Source of the DNA: Pseudalkalibacillus hwajinpoensis
GTDB taxonomy: Bacteria; Bacillota; Bacilli; Bacillales; Guptibacillaceae
Direction: 5' to 3'
DNA: 64,000 nucleotides
Assembly: GCF_015234585.1 (NCBI RefSeq)
Contig: NZ_JADFCM010000008.1
Coordinates: 1,178,001 to 1,242,000, forward strand
In this document: positions 9,831 through 20,454 of the stretch, in pieces
Position numbering within the stretch: the first letter of the stretch is position 1
How the letters are laid out: every line of letters begins with the position of its first letter
Program-made: the position numbers and the translations under genes
The notes under the pieces: model-generated
Told to the model about the DNA's origin: nothing
Databases searched by the model: none
The model's input: only the letters and a program-made list of their open reading frames with translations

Positions 9831-10420
9831 GTTTGAAAGGTATGCACATTGGTTTTGGGTTAACTGGTTCCCACTGTACGTATGATGCGGTCGTTCCACA
9901 AATAGAAGAACTTGTTCAACTAGGTGCTAAGGTGACGCCATTTGTTTCCCATACGGTCATGAATACGAATACTCGGTTTGGCGATGGAGAAAATTGGATC
10001 GCCCGTATTGAGGAAATAACAGGTAATGAAGCAGTTAATTCGATTGTAAAGGCTGAGCCATTTGGTCCCAAAACACCACTTGATTGTATGGTTATCGCTC
10101 CAATAACAGGGAATTCTATTAGTAAATTTGCGAATGCGATGACAGAGTCTCCTGTATTGATGGGGGCAAAAGCAACTTTGCGTAATGAAAAACCAGTTGT
10201 GTTAGGCATTTCTACTAACGATGGGCTAGGATTAAATGGTACAAATATCTTAAGATTAATGTCGACGAAAAATATTTATTTCATTCCATTTGGTCAGGAT
10301 GATCCAGTAAAAAAACCAAATTCACTCGTTGCACGGATGCCATCATTAAGGGAAACAGTTGAAAAAGCACTGCTTGGCAGACAGCTTCAGCCGGTTTTAA
10401 TCGAAAGGTATTTGGATTAG
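9827..10420 (+). CDS. dpaB: Dipicolinate synthase subunit B
   Basis: Flavoprotein-fold subunit (197 residues) of dipicolinate synthase. It shows the flavodoxin-like opening GMHIGFGLTGSHCTYDAV and the MVIAPITGNSISKFANAMTE segment of the family. ATGA overlap with dpaA and AAAGGAG upstream indicate coupled expression. Together the pair is spoVFA-spoVFB of B. subtilis. Confidence 0.96.
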   Translation: MSLKGMHIGFGLTGSHCTYDAVVPQIEELVQLGAKVTPFVSHTVMNTNTRFGDGENWIARIEEITGNEAVNSIVKAEPFGPKTPLDCMVIAPITGNSISKFANAMTESPVLMGAKATLRNEKPVVLGISTNDGLGLNGTNILRLMSTKNIYFIPFGQDDPVKKPNSLVARMPSLRETVEKALLGRQLQPVLIERYLD

Positions 10421-10486
10421 CCAATTGATTTATCTTTCTTTAAGATAGGTTTATGATAGAATAGAGAATAAAATCACCAGGAATGG

Positions 10487-10506
10487 GGAGAAACCTCGGT
10501 TTCTCC
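10487..10506 (+). terminator. Hairpin between dpaB and asd (weak terminator)
   Basis: GGAGAAAC/GTTTCTCC with a CTCG tetraloop, followed only by TTCTGTTG and so without a full U-tract. It may reduce read-through from dpaAB or be an mRNA structure. Confidence 0.45.
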
Positions 10507-10552
10507 TTCTGTTGTGATGGATTTTGAATGGAATATGGGAGGAGAATAAGTC

Positions 10553-11599
10553 ATGAGCGGGAAAAAATATCATGTAGCAGTAGTTGGAGCAACAGGCGCA
10601 GTCGGACAACAAATGATCAAAACACTAGAGGAACGAGATTTTCCGATATCGACCTTAACGCTCCTTTCATCATCACGTTCTGCTGGTAAAAAAGTAATGT
10701 TTAAGGGTCAGGAAGTAACGGTAAAAGAAGCCACTCCTGAAGCATTTGAAGGGGTTCAGCTTGCGTTATTTAGCGCTGGTGGCAGTGTATCAAAAGCCCT
10801 TGCTCCAGAAGCAGTTAAACACGGAGCGATTGTTGTAGATAACACAAGTGCATTCCGTATGGATCCAGAAGTACCTCTTGTTGTACCAGAGGTGAACGAA
10901 GGGGATTTGAATGATCATAAAGGGATTATTGCAAACCCAAACTGCTCAACCATTCAAATGGTCGCAGCTCTTGAGCCGCTGAAACAAACATATGGCCTTA
11001 CTAAAATTATTGTTTCTACTTATCAAGCTGTTTCAGGTGCAGGCGCAAATGCGGTTACTGAAATGAAAGAGCAGTCTAAAGCGGTGCTAAATGGTGAGGA
11101 CTACGAGCCACAAATTTTGCCTGTTAAAGGTGATAAACAGCACTATCCGATCGCTTTCAATGCCATCCCACAAATCGATGTATTTGAAGACAACGGATTT
11201 ACTTATGAAGAAATGAAAATGATAAATGAAACGAAGAAAATCATGCATGATGCAGAGCTTCATGTTGCAGCTACTTGTGTGCGACTACCAATTGAAACAG
11301 GTCATGCTGAATCAGTCTATGTTGAAATTGGTCATGATGATGTAACAGTAGAAGATATGAAAGAATTAATGAGTAACGCACCAGGTGTAACGCTTAAAGA
11401 CGACCCTGCAAACCAGGTTTATCCGATGCCCGTTGATGCTGTTGGGAAATCGGACGTTTTTGTCGGTCGTATTCGAAAAGATCTAAATCAAAAAAATGGC
11501 TTCCATATGTGGATTGTCTCTGATAATCTACTGAAGGGGGCAGCGTGGAATTCTGTTCAAATTGCTGAAAGCCTTGCAGCCCTAAATATATTGAAATAG
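10553..11599 (+). CDS. asd: Aspartate-semialdehyde dehydrogenase
   Basis: NADPH-dependent reduction of aspartyl phosphate to the semialdehyde, the branch point to lysine/DAP, threonine and methionine. The 348-residue protein shows [10 protein letters not shown] (NADP binding), active-site Cys in [10 protein letters not shown], and the His-containing [11 protein letters not shown] region. GGGAGGAG precedes the ATG. It lies in the order asd-dapG-dapA, which supplies dipicolinate and peptidoglycan precursors. Confidence 0.97.
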   Translation: MSGKKYHVAVVGATGAVGQQMIKTLEERDFPISTLTLLSSSRSAGKKVMFKGQEVTVKEATPEAFEGVQLALFSAGGSVSKALAPEAVKHGAIVVDNTSAFRMDPEVPLVVPEVNEGDLNDHKGIIANPNCSTIQMVAALEPLKQTYGLTKIIVSTYQAVSGAGANAVTEMKEQSKAVLNGEDYEPQILPVKGDKQHYPIAFNAIPQIDVFEDNGFTYEEMKMINETKKIMHDAELHVAATCVRLPIETGHAESVYVEIGHDDVTVEDMKELMSNAPGVTLKDDPANQVYPMPVDAVGKSDVFVGRIRKDLNQKNGFHMWIVSDNLLKGAAWNSVQIAESLAALNILK

Positions 11600-11618
11600 A
11601 CATAAGAAGGTGTTCTAA

Positions 11619-12872
11619 ATGAAAGTCATCGTGCAGAAGTTTGGCGGTACTTCATTGAAAAGTGAAGACGGCAGACTGAGAGCTGTAAACCATATTAAAG
11701 ATGCAGTGAGCGATGGATATAAAGTTGTCGTCGTCGTTTCAGCAATGGGTCGTAAAGGTGATCCATACGCGACTGACACTCTTCTTGGCCTCATTGGCGA
11801 TCGAGAACGGAAGGTCACTTCAAGAGAATATGATCTACTTGTATCTTGTGGTGAGAGTATTTCTTCTGTCATATTCTCAAATCTCCTCTTAGGCGAAGGA
11901 TTGAGAGCCACAGCTTACACCGGAGGTCAGGCAGGTTTCATGACAACGGCTGAGCATAGCAAAGCAAGAATTCTTGAAATGAAGTCGGAGCGACTACTGG
12001 AAGAGCTGAAAATGATGGACGTTGTCGTTGTGACAGGCTTCCAGGGCGTCACAAAAGACGGCGATGTAACGACTCTTGGTCGAGGTGGAAGCGATACGTC
12101 AGCAGCTGCGCTTGGTGCCGCCCTTTCAGCTGAATGGGTAGACATCTTTACTGATGTAGAAGGTATTATGACAGCAGATCCAAGAATTGTTGAGAAAGCA
12201 CGTCCTCTCTCCATCGTGACATATAACGAAGTTTGCAATATGGCTTATCAAGGAGCGAAGGTTATTCACCCTCGTGCCGTTGAAATTGCCATGCAGGCGA
12301 AGATACCGCTCCGAATTCGGTCAACTTATTCTTCTTCGACAGGTACGCTCGTCACGTCTGCTACAGGAAAAACGACTGGTGAACAGGTGATAGATCGTTT
12401 AATTACGGGTATAGCTCATGTAAACGGCGTAACCCAAATTAAAGTGTATGCGAAAGAAGGACAATATGATCTTCAGTCACGCGTTTTTAAAGCTATGGCG
12501 CGTGAGGGGATTAGCGTTGATTTCATCAACATTAGCTTAACAGGTGTTGTTTATACGGTTATGGAGGAAATGACCGACAGAGCCGTTGCAACGCTAAATG
12601 AAATGGGCTACGAGCCTGAAGTCATCGAGAATTGTGCGAAAGTATCTGCGGTTGGAGCTGGTATGAGTGGTGTTCCTGGCGTAACAGCAAAGATTGTGGA
12701 ATCACTTGCGCGAGAAAACATTGATATTTTACAGTCAGCTGATTCTCATACAACGATTTGGGTTCTTGTGAGACAGACTGATCTTTCAGCAGCTGTTAAT
12801 GCGCTGCACGAAACGTTTTATCTTCATCTGGAGCCGGGGCAAGAAATGGAACAGATGATGGATCAGCTTTAA
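11619..12872 (+). CDS. dapG: Aspartokinase I (diaminopimelate-type)
   Basis: Phosphorylates aspartate as the first step of the DAP pathway. The 417-residue protein has KFGGTS at the N-terminus, the kinase core RGGSDTSAAALGAAL and FTDVEGIMTADPR, and two C-terminal ACT domains for feedback control. Position between asd and dapA identifies it as DapG rather than the lysine-sensitive paralogues. It starts 19 nt after asd. Confidence 0.95.
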   Translation: MKVIVQKFGGTSLKSEDGRLRAVNHIKDAVSDGYKVVVVVSAMGRKGDPYATDTLLGLIGDRERKVTSREYDLLVSCGESISSVIFSNLLLGEGLRATAYTGGQAGFMTTAEHSKARILEMKSERLLEELKMMDVVVVTGFQGVTKDGDVTTLGRGGSDTSAAALGAALSAEWVDIFTDVEGIMTADPRIVEKARPLSIVTYNEVCNMAYQGAKVIHPRAVEIAMQAKIPLRIRSTYSSSTGTLVTSATGKTTGEQVIDRLITGIAHVNGVTQIKVYAKEGQYDLQSRVFKAMAREGISVDFINISLTGVVYTVMEEMTDRAVATLNEMGYEPEVIENCAKVSAVGAGMSGVPGVTAKIVESLARENIDILQSADSHTTIWVLVRQTDLSAAVNALHETFYLHLEPGQEMEQMMDQL

Positions 12873-12895
12873 GTGATAGGCAAGGAGTGAAAGAA

Positions 12896-13762
12896 ATGAA
12901 TTTTGGAAAAGTACTAACCGCAATGGTCACCCCTTTCGATCGCAAAGGGTACGTGGATTTTGCGAAGACAGAGCAATTGATCAACTATTTAATTAATAAT
13001 GGTACAGAAGGTCTTGTTGTAGCGGGAACAACTGGCGAATCGCCAACGCTTTCTTCAGAAGAAAAAGTGGCGCTCTTTAAGCATTCTGTTAAAATCGCTG
13101 ATGGCCGCGTGCCGATTATTGCAGGAACAGGCAGTAATAACACGCACGCATCGATCGAGTTAACAAAAAAAGCAGAAGCTGCTGGCGTGGATGCGATTAT
13201 GATCGTAGCCCCTTATTACAGCAAGCCTGGTCAAAAAGGTCTTTATGAGCATTTCAAAGCGATCGCAGAATCAACAAAGCTTCCAGTAATGATTTATAAC
13301 ATTCCTGGTCGTTCTGTTGTGAATATGACGGCAGACACAATTGTTGAGCTTTCTAAGATCAGCAACATTGTTTCTGTTAAAGAAGCAAGTGGAGATCTTG
13401 ACCAAATTACAGATATTATTACGCGCACAGAAGAGTCTTTCTCTGTTTATAGTGGAGATGACGGCTTAACTTTACCGATTCTTTCTATCGGTGGTGATGG
13501 CGTTATTTCTGTTGCGTCACACGTTCTTGGGAATGAAATGCAACAGATGATCTCAGCTTATCAATCTGGGGAAGTTAAGGAAGCCGCAGCGATTCATCAA
13601 AAAATCCTGCCAATTATGAATGAGCTCTTTAAAGCACCAAGCCCATCCCCTGTTAAAACAGCTCTTCAGCTAAAGGGTATGGATGTAGGAAGTGTACGTC
13701 TACCGATGATTCCTCTAACAGCAGAGGAGCGCTCATCACTAGCCGCTGCGCTTAATAAATAA
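12896..13762 (+). CDS. dapA: 4-hydroxy-tetrahydrodipicolinate synthase
   Basis: Condenses pyruvate with aspartate semialdehyde. The 288-residue TIM-barrel enzyme has GTTGESPTLS, the Tyr of MIYNIPGRSV and the Schiff-base Lys in SVKEASGDL. The ATG at 12896 lies 8 nt after AAGGAG; the GTG at 12887 overlaps that site. It ends the asd-dapG-dapA unit at a strong terminator. In B. subtilis rnjB (ymfA) follows; here it does not. Confidence 0.97.
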   Translation: MNFGKVLTAMVTPFDRKGYVDFAKTEQLINYLINNGTEGLVVAGTTGESPTLSSEEKVALFKHSVKIADGRVPIIAGTGSNNTHASIELTKKAEAAGVDAIMIVAPYYSKPGQKGLYEHFKAIAESTKLPVMIYNIPGRSVVNMTADTIVELSKISNIVSVKEASGDLDQITDIITRTEESFSVYSGDDGLTLPILSIGGDGVISVASHVLGNEMQQMISAYQSGEVKEAAAIHQKILPIMNELFKAPSPSPVKTALQLKGMDVGSVRLPMIPLTAEERSSLAAALNK

Positions 13763-13768
13763 TGTTAG

Positions 13769-13796
13769 AACGGATGCTTATGCATCCGTTTTTTTA
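13769..13796 (+). terminator. Intrinsic terminator after dapA
   Basis: Perfect 9-bp stem AACGGATGC/GCATCCGTT, TTAT loop, T-tail. Confidence 0.92.
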
Positions 13797-13920
13797 TTTT
13801 GCACGGATATTTTTTTAAAGAGTAAGCACTTTTAAGTTCGTTTTTTTCATACTATCTCATGAATGGTAAAATCGCCTCTCGTTCATACTACTAGTACCAG
13901 AGTAAGGAAGGGGTACCAGT

Positions 13921-14670
13921 ATGAACAGTGAATATCGCAATGAAAACCCAGGTCAGGATCCTGAACCTAAAAAAGACGACCAATCAAAATCTTCGCTAGT
14001 TGATAAAATTCAGCAGCTTGGCCAAACAAACGTGCCAACGATGGATCAATCTAATATTCATTGTTTAACTATCATCGGACAAATTGAAGGACATGTGCAG
14101 CTACCACCACAAAATAAAACAACAAAGTATGAGCATCTTATTCCACAAATTGTGGCAATCGAACAAAACCCTAAGATTGAAGGTGTGCTGATCCTTCTTA
14201 ATACAGTAGGGGGAGACGTAGAAGCAGGACTTGCTATTTCTGAAATGATTGCTTCCCTTTCGAAACCTTCTGTTTCGATTGTCCTTGGTGGTGGACATTC
14301 AATTGGAGTGCCAATAGCGGTTGCTGCAAATTATTCGTTTGTCGCAGAAACGGCAACGATGACGATTCATCCTGTTCGACTAACAGGTCTTGTTATCGGC
14401 GTGCCGCAAACGTTTGAATATCTCGATAAAATGCAGGAGCGAGTTGTTAGCTTTGTGACAAGGCACTCGAATATTACAGAAGATAAGTTCAAAGAGCTTA
14501 TGTTTTCAAGGGGAAATTTAACGAGAGATATCGGAACAAACGTAGTGGGTGAAGATGCTGTGAGCTATGGTTTGATCGATGAAGTTGGGGCTGTTGGTCC
14601 AGCAATGAAGAAGCTAAATGAATTAATGGAGGAATATAAGGGAGAGCAGGAAGGAGATCTTGTGCAATGA
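13921..14670 (+). CDS. tepA: ClpP-like germination/outgrowth protease TepA (YmfB)
   Basis: 249-residue ClpP/crotonase-fold serine protease homologue. It has the oxyanion GGD motif ([12 protein letters not shown]) and a Ser in [15 protein letters not shown], and lacks a signal peptide. The charged N-terminal 40 residues are probably disordered. TepA-type proteins have been linked to degradation of small acid-soluble spore proteins in spore outgrowth. Its stop overlaps ylzJ. It directly follows dapA because rnjB is absent here. Confidence 0.9.
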   Translation: MNSEYRNENPGQDPEPKKDDQSKSSLVDKIQQLGQTNVPTMDQSNIHCLTIIGQIEGHVQLPPQNKTTKYEHLIPQIVAIEQNPKIEGVLILLNTVGGDVEAGLAISEMIASLSKPSVSIVLGGGHSIGVPIAVAANYSFVAETATMTIHPVRLTGLVIGVPQTFEYLDKMQERVVSFVTRHSNITEDKFKELMFSRGNLTRDIGTNVVGEDAVSYGLIDEVGAVGPAMKKLNELMEEYKGEQEGDLVQ

Positions 14671-14894
14671 TTCTTTATACCATCCTACCAAATGAAGCAG
14701 TATTCCCTCCTGATCAGAGTGTTTATGAGCAGCAGAAAATCATAGAATGGAACGGAGTCCAGCTTCTTGTCGAGCGAACGTCTCTGACAGAGTGTAGAGT
14801 TGTGCAGGTACTTAGCACAGATCCTATGGACTATCTCAATGATGCAACACAGCCTGGTCAAATGTTAACGCTATCCACTTCTCCACTGAAATAG
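14667..14894 (+). CDS. ylzJ: YlzJ-like protein
   Basis: 75-residue protein overlapping the tepA stop by 4 nt (ATGA). Its sequence ([32 protein letters not shown]) fits the YlzJ family, which sits between tepA and spoIIIE in Bacilli. No function is known. The constant coupling with tepA suggests a shared role. Confidence 0.87.
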   Translation: MILYTILPNEAVFPPDQSVYEQQKIIEWNGVQLLVERTSLTECRVVQVLSTDPMDYLNDATQPGQMLTLSTSPLK

Positions 14895-14945
14895 AGCCTA
14901 TAGGACCACAGGAAGATGTGGTATACTAGGAATAGATTGGTGAAC

Positions 14946-14975
14946 AAAAAGCAGCCAGAAATGGCTGCTTTTTTC
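14946..14975 (+). terminator. Intrinsic terminator between ylzJ and spoIIIE
   Basis: AAAAGCAGCCA/TGGCTGCTTTT stem with a short GAAA-type loop and T-tail. The A-run on the left could also serve the other strand. Confidence 0.85.
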
Positions 14976-15005
14976 ACCAGCTATGGCTTGTATAGAGGTG
15001 AGATA

Positions 15006-17357
15006 ATGGCAAAACGAAAAAGAAAAAAGACAACAAAGAAACAGGCCGCCTGGCAATCCCAAGTCAAAGTTGAATTTATCGGTTTAACAGTTCTGGCTTT
15101 TACCGTTTTAGGTGTTTTGAAAATGGGAGTAGTTGGACGAGCGATTTACCATATGTTTCGCTTTTTTGCAGGTGAATGGTATGGATTAATTATCGCAGGC
15201 CTTGTGATATTCGCAGGTTATTTAATTGTAAAGAGGAAGCTCCCAGCCTTTTGGACAAGAAGATTAGCAGGATTTTATTTACTTGGCATTTCATTTCTGT
15301 TATTGAGTCACGTCGGCTTATTTGAAACACTTTCTCGTCAGGGCCAATGGGATAGTCCATCGGTTATTGCTAATACATATGAACTCTTCCGAATGGACGT
15401 TAGCGATCCATCAGAAACTAGCCCGCTTGGCGGGGGCATGATCGGTGCGCTTCTCTTCGCCTTTTGCTACAGACTTTTTGATGCAACAGGAACGCAGCTA
15501 ATGGCCTTTCTATTGATTTTACTATCTTTTGTATTGATTACGGGTAAATCGTTTAGTGATGTACTAGGTAAAGCCCTTGCCTGGGTTAAAGGTTTTGTAT
15601 TAAACACATATGATGAAGCGAAATCACTTCTATCAGAAAGTAAAAATTCAAGAAGAGAAAAGAGAGAACAGCGGGCTGCATTAAGAGAACAAGAAGCATC
15701 AATGGAGCCTGAGGAAACGTATGACGTCTCCCAAACAAGTAAGGATGAATTAGAAGAAGAGGCGCCATTTGAGCCAGAGATTCGAACCTTTACTGAAAGT
15801 GCTTATCCAACACAGTCAGAAACGCCTGTGGAGAAGGAGACAGAAGAAAGTAAAGGTGGTGAACCTGTTAAGGAAGCATCAGATGGAACCCCAATTCAGT
15901 CGCTAACAGTTGGCGAGCTAGAAAACAAAGATTATCGTCTTCCATCTTTATCTTTACTGCAGCCTCCTAAGAAGGTGTCGCAGGATAATGAACGTCAGCA
16001 AATTTCCGCAAACGCTCGTAAATTAGAAAAGACGTTTGAGAGCTTTGGTGTAAAAGCCAAAGTAATGAAGGTTCATCTTGGTCCAGCGGTAACGAAATAT
16101 GAGGTATATCCTGATACAGGTGTGAAAGTAAGTAAAATTGTAAACTTAACAGATGACCTGGCACTAGCTCTTGCTGCACGGGACCTACGTATTGAAGCGC
16201 CGATCCCAGGTAAATCTGCGATAGGGATCGAAGTACCGAATTCTGAAGTCGCGATGGTTACATTGAGGGAAGTATTGGAATCAAAAGAATACCAATCGCA
16301 CGAATCGAAAGTATCTATTGGTTTCGGAAGAGATATTTCTGGTGAAGCAGTTGTTTCCGATTTATCTAAGATGCCCCATCTACTTGTTGCAGGAGCAACA
16401 GGAAGCGGAAAAAGTGTGTGTATCAACGGTATTATTGCAAGCATTATGATGAAGGCCAAGCCTCATGAAGTTAAAATGATGATGATTGATCCTAAGATGG
16501 TTGAACTTAACGTATACAATGGCATACCACATCTTCTAGCACCAGTCGTAACGGATCCGAAGAAAGCTTCACAGGCTTTGAAAAAGGTTGTGAGTGAAAT
16601 GGAGCGTCGTTATGAGCTATTCTCTCATACTGGTACGCGGAATATCGAAGGGTATAACAATCATATAAAGCGTCATAATGAAACGTCAGAGGCGAAGCAG
16701 CCTTCACTACCGTATATTGTTGTTATAGTGGATGAGCTAGCTGATTTAATGATGGTAGCGTCAAGCGATGTAGAGGATGCGATTACAAGGCTCGCACAGA
16801 TGGCACGAGCAGCGGGGATACATTTAATCATTGCGACACAGCGCCCGTCAGTTGACGTTATCACAGGGGTGATTAAAGCCAATATTCCATCACGTATTGC
16901 CTTTAGCGTTTCGTCTATGACAGACTCAAGAACAATTCTTGATATGGGTGGAGCAGAGAAATTGCTAGGCAAAGGGGATATGCTATTCCTTCCTGTAGGG
17001 GCGAATAAACCAAAACGAGTTCAGGGTGCCTTCTTATCGGATGAGGAAGTAGAAGAACTCGTTGACTTTGTCATTGCCCAGCAAAAAGCTCAGTATCAGG
17101 AAGAAATGATACCAACAGATAAGCCTGAGGAAGCTCAGCCGGAAGTAGATGATGATTTATATGATGACGCTGTTCAATTGATAACCGAGATGCAAACAGC
17201 TTCGGTATCGATGCTACAACGACGATTTAGAATAGGTTACACCCGAGCAGCAAGGTTAATAGATGCTATGGAAGCTCGAGGTGTCGTAGGACCATATGAG
17301 GGCAGTAAACCTCGTGAAGTTCTCGTTAGTAAAGGGGAAGAAGCACAATCCAGTTAA
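15006..17357 (+). CDS. spoIIIE: DNA translocase SpoIIIE/FtsK
   Basis: Membrane-anchored ATP-driven DNA pump that moves the chromosome into the forespore and clears the division septum. From ATG 15006 the protein has 783 residues: basic N-terminus (MAKRKRKK), about four membrane segments in residues 25-175, an acidic linker (200-320), then the motor with Walker [14 protein letters not shown], Walker [13 protein letters not shown], and a C-terminal winged-helix gamma domain ([18 protein letters not shown]) that reads polar sequences. The 30-codon upstream extension was rejected because it would translate the preceding terminator hairpin; AGAGGTGAG lies before 15006. Confidence 0.96.
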   Translation: MAKRKRKKTTKKQAAWQSQVKVEFIGLTVLAFTVLGVLKMGVVGRAIYHMFRFFAGEWYGLIIAGLVIFAGYLIVKRKLPAFWTRRLAGFYLLGISFLLLSHVGLFETLSRQGQWDSPSVIANTYELFRMDVSDPSETSPLGGGMIGALLFAFCYRLFDATGTQLMAFLLILLSFVLITGKSFSDVLGKALAWVKGFVLNTYDEAKSLLSESKNSRREKREQRAALREQEASMEPEETYDVSQTSKDELEEEAPFEPEIRTFTESAYPTQSETPVEKETEESKGGEPVKEASDGTPIQSLTVGELENKDYRLPSLSLLQPPKKVSQDNERQQISANARKLEKTFESFGVKAKVMKVHLGPAVTKYEVYPDTGVKVSKIVNLTDDLALALAARDLRIEAPIPGKSAIGIEVPNSEVAMVTLREVLESKEYQSHESKVSIGFGRDISGEAVVSDLSKMPHLLVAGATGSGKSVCINGIIASIMMKAKPHEVKMMMIDPKMVELNVYNGIPHLLAPVVTDPKKASQALKKVVSEMERRYELFSHTGTRNIEGYNNHIKRHNETSEAKQPSLPYIVVIVDELADLMMVASSDVEDAITRLAQMARAAGIHLIIATQRPSVDVITGVIKANIPSRIAFSVSSMTDSRTILDMGGAEKLLGKGDMLFLPVGANKPKRVQGAFLSDEEVEELVDFVIAQQKAQYQEEMIPTDKPEEAQPEVDDDLYDDAVQLITEMQTASVSMLQRRFRIGYTRAARLIDAMEARGVVGPYEGSKPREVLVSKGEEAQSS

Positions 17358-17376
17358 GGGTTGTGCTTCTTTTTTT
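17339..17376 (+). terminator. Intrinsic terminator overlapping the end of spoIIIE
   Basis: AGAAGCACAA/TTGTGCTTCT stem with a 12-nt loop containing the stop codon, then TTTTTT. Confidence 0.88.
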
Positions 17377-17493
17377 ACGTATTTTTATCCGAGCGACGTC
17401 AATTAGGAAGAGGAAAACGAAAAGAAATGGTCGGTTGTGTTAGAAATTCTATCATTTTAAATATTGGTAATCGGGCTTTTTTTCAAAAAACTA

Positions 17494-17522
17494 TTCCTTT
17501 ATCTCCTTGAAAATGGTATAGT
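17494..17522 (+). promoter_or_regulatory. Candidate promoter of the nup operon; rest of the 332-nt gap
   Basis: The gap 17358-17689 holds the spoIIIE terminator and this extended -10 element TGG-TATAGT (17514-17522) with a weak -35 TTCCTT (17494-17499). A/T-rich TTTTTTCAAAAA stretches at about 17480 and 17540 loosely recall CodY sites but miss the consensus at several positions. No riboswitch is recognised in the remaining roughly 170-nt leader. Confidence 0.4.
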
Positions 17523-17689
17523 TATTGTCGAAATATGACTATTTTTTCAAAAATATTTCATGCGTGTTTCAGAGCCATTTCTCATCCATATTATTTTTTA
17601 ATGGGCAATGAAAACGCGACCAAACAAAGCATAGCTCGATAGAGAGAAGAGAGAGCGGGCGGCGTTTAAAAAACATTAGGGGGATTAAG

Positions 17690-18787
17690 ATGAAGAAGAA
17701 GTACGGATTTATGTTGTCAGCTGTATTAGCTGCAGGTACACTTTTGTCAGCTTGTGGAACGGGAGATACGAACAATGAAAGTTCTGGCGGCGGAAGCAGT
17801 GAAGGCGAAAGCAGCGACTTTAAAGTTGCGATGGTAACTGATACAGGCGGTGTGGATGATAAATCATTTAACCAATCTGCTTGGGAAGGTCTTCAGCAGT
17901 TTGGAAAAGATAATGGACTTGAGAAAGACAAAGGTTTTAAATATGTTCAGTCAACTGCAGCAAGTGACTACCAACCAAACCTCTCAGGCTTAATTCGTGA
18001 AGATTATAATTTGATCTTCGGAATCGGATTCCTTATGCAACAAGATATTCAAACAATTGCAACACAAAAGCCAGATTCTCAGCTTGCTCTTGTTGATAGT
18101 GTAGCTGTAACGGAAGATGGCGAACCAATGGAAAACGTAGCAAGTATTACTTTCAAAGAGCACCAGGGTTCATTCTTAGTAGGAGTTATCGCTGGAATGC
18201 AATCTGAAACTGACAAAGTTGGTTTTATCGGTGGAGTTGATTCTGAATTAATCAAGAAGTTTGAGAGCGGATTTAAAGCAGGAGTAAAATCCGTTAATCC
18301 TGATGCTGAAATCTTCACACAATATGCGGATGATTTCAACGCAGCAGAAGTAGGACAGGCTATTGCAGGTACTCTTTATGATAAAGGCGCGGATATCATT
18401 TATCATGCAGCTGGCGGAACAGGAAATGGCGTATTCACTGAAGCGAAGAACCGTGCGAAAAACGGTGAAAAAGTTTGGGTTATCGGTGTTGACCGTGATC
18501 AGCATGAAGAAGGAATGCCTGAGAATGTAACGCTAACTTCTATGGTGAAGCGTGTGGATACAGCTGTTATTGAAGTTTCCAAGCAAACAATGGACGGCGA
18601 CTTCCCAGGAGGAAAAGTTACAGAGTTTGGTCTTGAAGAAGATGGCGTAGGTATTGCTGAATCACAAGAAAATGTATCTGAAGAAGCACTACAAAAAGTA
18701 GAAGAGTATAAAGAGAAAATTCAGAGCGGCGAATTGGAAGTTCCAAGTACTGACGATGAGTACAAAGAATTCGAAAGCTCTCTATAA
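17690..18787 (+). CDS. nupN: BMP-family nucleoside-binding lipoprotein of ABC importer
   Basis: Extracellular substrate-binding lipoprotein of a Nup/BMP nucleoside importer. The 365-residue precursor has an N-terminal hydrophobic segment and a lipobox ending at Cys22 (LLSAC), a Gly/Ser-rich linker, then the BMP (PnrA-like) domain (VAMVTDTGGVDDKSFNQSAW, IGGVDSELIKKFESGF). Gene order N-O-P-Q and the family match B. subtilis nupNOPQ (guanosine uptake). Which nucleoside is bound cannot be decided here. A hairpin separates it from nupO. Confidence 0.88.
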   Translation: MKKKYGFMLSAVLAAGTLLSACGTGDTNNESSGGGSSEGESSDFKVAMVTDTGGVDDKSFNQSAWEGLQQFGKDNGLEKDKGFKYVQSTAASDYQPNLSGLIREDYNLIFGIGFLMQQDIQTIATQKPDSQLALVDSVAVTEDGEPMENVASITFKEHQGSFLVGVIAGMQSETDKVGFIGGVDSELIKKFESGFKAGVKSVNPDAEIFTQYADDFNAAEVGQAIAGTLYDKGADIIYHAAGGTGNGVFTEAKNRAKNGEKVWVIGVDRDQHEEGMPENVTLTSMVKRVDTAVIEVSKQTMDGDFPGGKVTEFGLEEDGVGIAESQENVSEEALQKVEEYKEKIQSGELEVPSTDDEYKEFESSL

Positions 18788-18862
18788 GAGATTGTCCATT
18801 ACGTTTTCTGAGCGTGATGGATTTCTAGAAATCTCACCTACATTATAGCCAAATATGGGACG

Positions 18863-18895
18863 AAGGCTAGTATTTTCATAGACTAGCCTTTGTTT
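18863..18895 (+). terminator. Intercistronic hairpin between nupN and nupO
   Basis: AAGGCTAGT/ACTAGCCTT, 9-bp perfect stem with a 10-nt loop and a short TTGTTT tail. It is probably a partial terminator, or a 3' stabiliser that keeps the binding protein more abundant than the transporter. This role is inferred. Confidence 0.65.
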
Positions 18896-18924
18896 CATGC
18901 TTTGGATAAGGGAGTGGCATCTAC

Positions 18925-20454
18925 ATGGAATACGTCATTGAAATGAGAAATATCCGTAAAGAATTTCCTGGGATTGTGGCAAATGACAATATTACGTTAC
19001 AGCTAAGAAAAGGGGAAATCCATGCCCTTCTTGGTGAAAATGGCGCAGGGAAATCAACCTTGATGAATGTTTTATTTGGGCTTTATCAGCCTGAAAAAGG
19101 CGAAATACACGTTCGCGGTAAGAAGGTTAATATTACAGATCCAAATGTAGCGAATGAACTCGGAATTGGAATGGTTCACCAGCACTTTATGCTTGTTGAA
19201 AAATTTACCGTAACGGAGAACATTATTCTTGGGAATGAGCCAACTGCTAAAGGTCAGGTTAACCTAAAGCAGGCTGCTAAAGATGTAGAAGCTATTTCAA
19301 AGCAATATGGTCTTGCAGTCGATCCAAATGCCAAGATTGAAGAAATATCCGTAGGTATGCAGCAGCGTGTGGAAATTCTAAAAACGCTATACCGTGGAGC
19401 AGACATCTTAATTTTTGACGAGCCTACTGCAGTGTTAACTCCTCAGGAGATTAAAGAACTTATCACAATTATGAAAAAGCTGATTTCTGAAGGGAAATCA
19501 ATCATTCTGATTACACACAAACTGAAAGAAATTATGGAAGTAAGTGATCGTTGTACTGTTATTCGTCGAGGTGTCGGGATCGGTACTGTTGATGTTGCGA
19601 ATACGAATCAGGATGAATTAGCTTCTATGATGGTCGGACGTGAAGTAAACTTTTCAATTCAGAAAAAGCCTTCAGAGCCTTCTAATGCAACGCTTGAGAT
19701 CAGTAACCTTGTAGTAGAAGATGCACGTAAAGTACCAGTTGTAAACGGTATGAACTTAACTGTCCGTGCAGGAGAAATTGTCGGGATTGCTGGAGTAGAT
19801 GGTAATGGACAATCAGAATTAATTGAGTCGATTACAGGATTACGTAAATCAAAATCTGGAAGTATCAAGCTTAGCGGAAAAAACATAACAAATTGGAAAC
19901 CGCGTCGTGTAACGGAAAGCGGTATTGCTCATATTCCACAGGATAGGCATAAGCATGGGCTTGTGTTAGATTTTTCGATTGGCGAAAATATGGTTCTTCA
20001 GACCTATTATAAAAGACCCTTCTCTAGAAATGGCATTTTAAATTTTTCAACCATTATGGATAAGGCCAAATCATTGATTAAAGAGTATGATGTGCGGACC
20101 CCAAGTGAGATGACGCCTGCTCGTGCGCTTTCTGGTGGGAACCAGCAGAAGGCCATTATCGCACGTGAAATCGATCGAAGTCCCAATCTATTGATTGCGG
20201 CACAGCCTACACGTGGACTTGATGTAGGTGCGATTGAATTTATTCACTCTAAATTAGTAGAAGAACGTGACAATGGTAAAGCAGTTCTTCTTATTTCCTT
20301 CGAACTTGAAGAAATTATGAATGTGAGTGACCGTATTGCGGTTATTTATGAAGGGAAAATAGTGGCGATCGTCAAGCCAGAAGAAACAACTGAGCAAGAG
20401 CTTGGACTTTTGATGGCTGGTGCAAAGAGCAAAAAGGCTGGTGAGACTTCATGA
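18925..20454 (+). CDS. nupO: Nucleoside ABC transporter ATP-binding protein
   Basis: Double ATPase of the sugar/nucleoside type (509 residues). The first domain has Walker A GENGAGKST, signature SVGMQQRVE and Walker B LIFDEPTAVLTP. The second has a degenerate Walker A (GVDGNGQSE), signature LSGGNQQK and a degenerate Walker B LLIAAQPTRGLD, as usual for this subfamily. It overlaps nupP by 4 nt. Confidence 0.93.
   Translation: MEYVIEMRNIRKEFPGIVANDNITLQLRKGEIHALLGENGAGKSTLMNVLFGLYQPEKGEIHVRGKKVNITDPNVANELGIGMVHQHFMLVEKFTVTENIILGNEPTAKGQVNLKQAAKDVEAISKQYGLAVDPNAKIEEISVGMQQRVEILKTLYRGADILIFDEPTAVLTPQEIKELITIMKKLISEGKSIILITHKLKEIMEVSDRCTVIRRGVGIGTVDVANTNQDELASMMVGREVNFSIQKKPSEPSNATLEISNLVVEDARKVPVVNGMNLTVRAGEIVGIAGVDGNGQSELIESITGLRKSKSGSIKLSGKNITNWKPRRVTESGIAHIPQDRHKHGLVLDFSIGENMVLQTYYKRPFSRNGILNFSTIMDKAKSLIKEYDVRTPSEMTPARALSGGNQQKAIIAREIDRSPNLLIAAQPTRGLDVGAIEFIHSKLVEERDNGKAVLLISFELEEIMNVSDRIAVIYEGKIVAIVKPEETTEQELGLLMAGAKSKKAGETS

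Noticed and set aside
10421..10552. Lysine riboswitch (L-box) before asd-dapG-dapA
   Set aside because: The 132-nt gap is too short and shows only one simple hairpin.
14916..15005. 30-residue N-terminal extension of SpoIIIE
   Set aside because: It would translate a strong terminator hairpin (14946-14975); the start at 15006 has a good binding site and the family-like N-terminus.
17377..17689. Purine riboswitch before nupN
   Set aside because: No three-way junction with the conserved loop sequences is seen.
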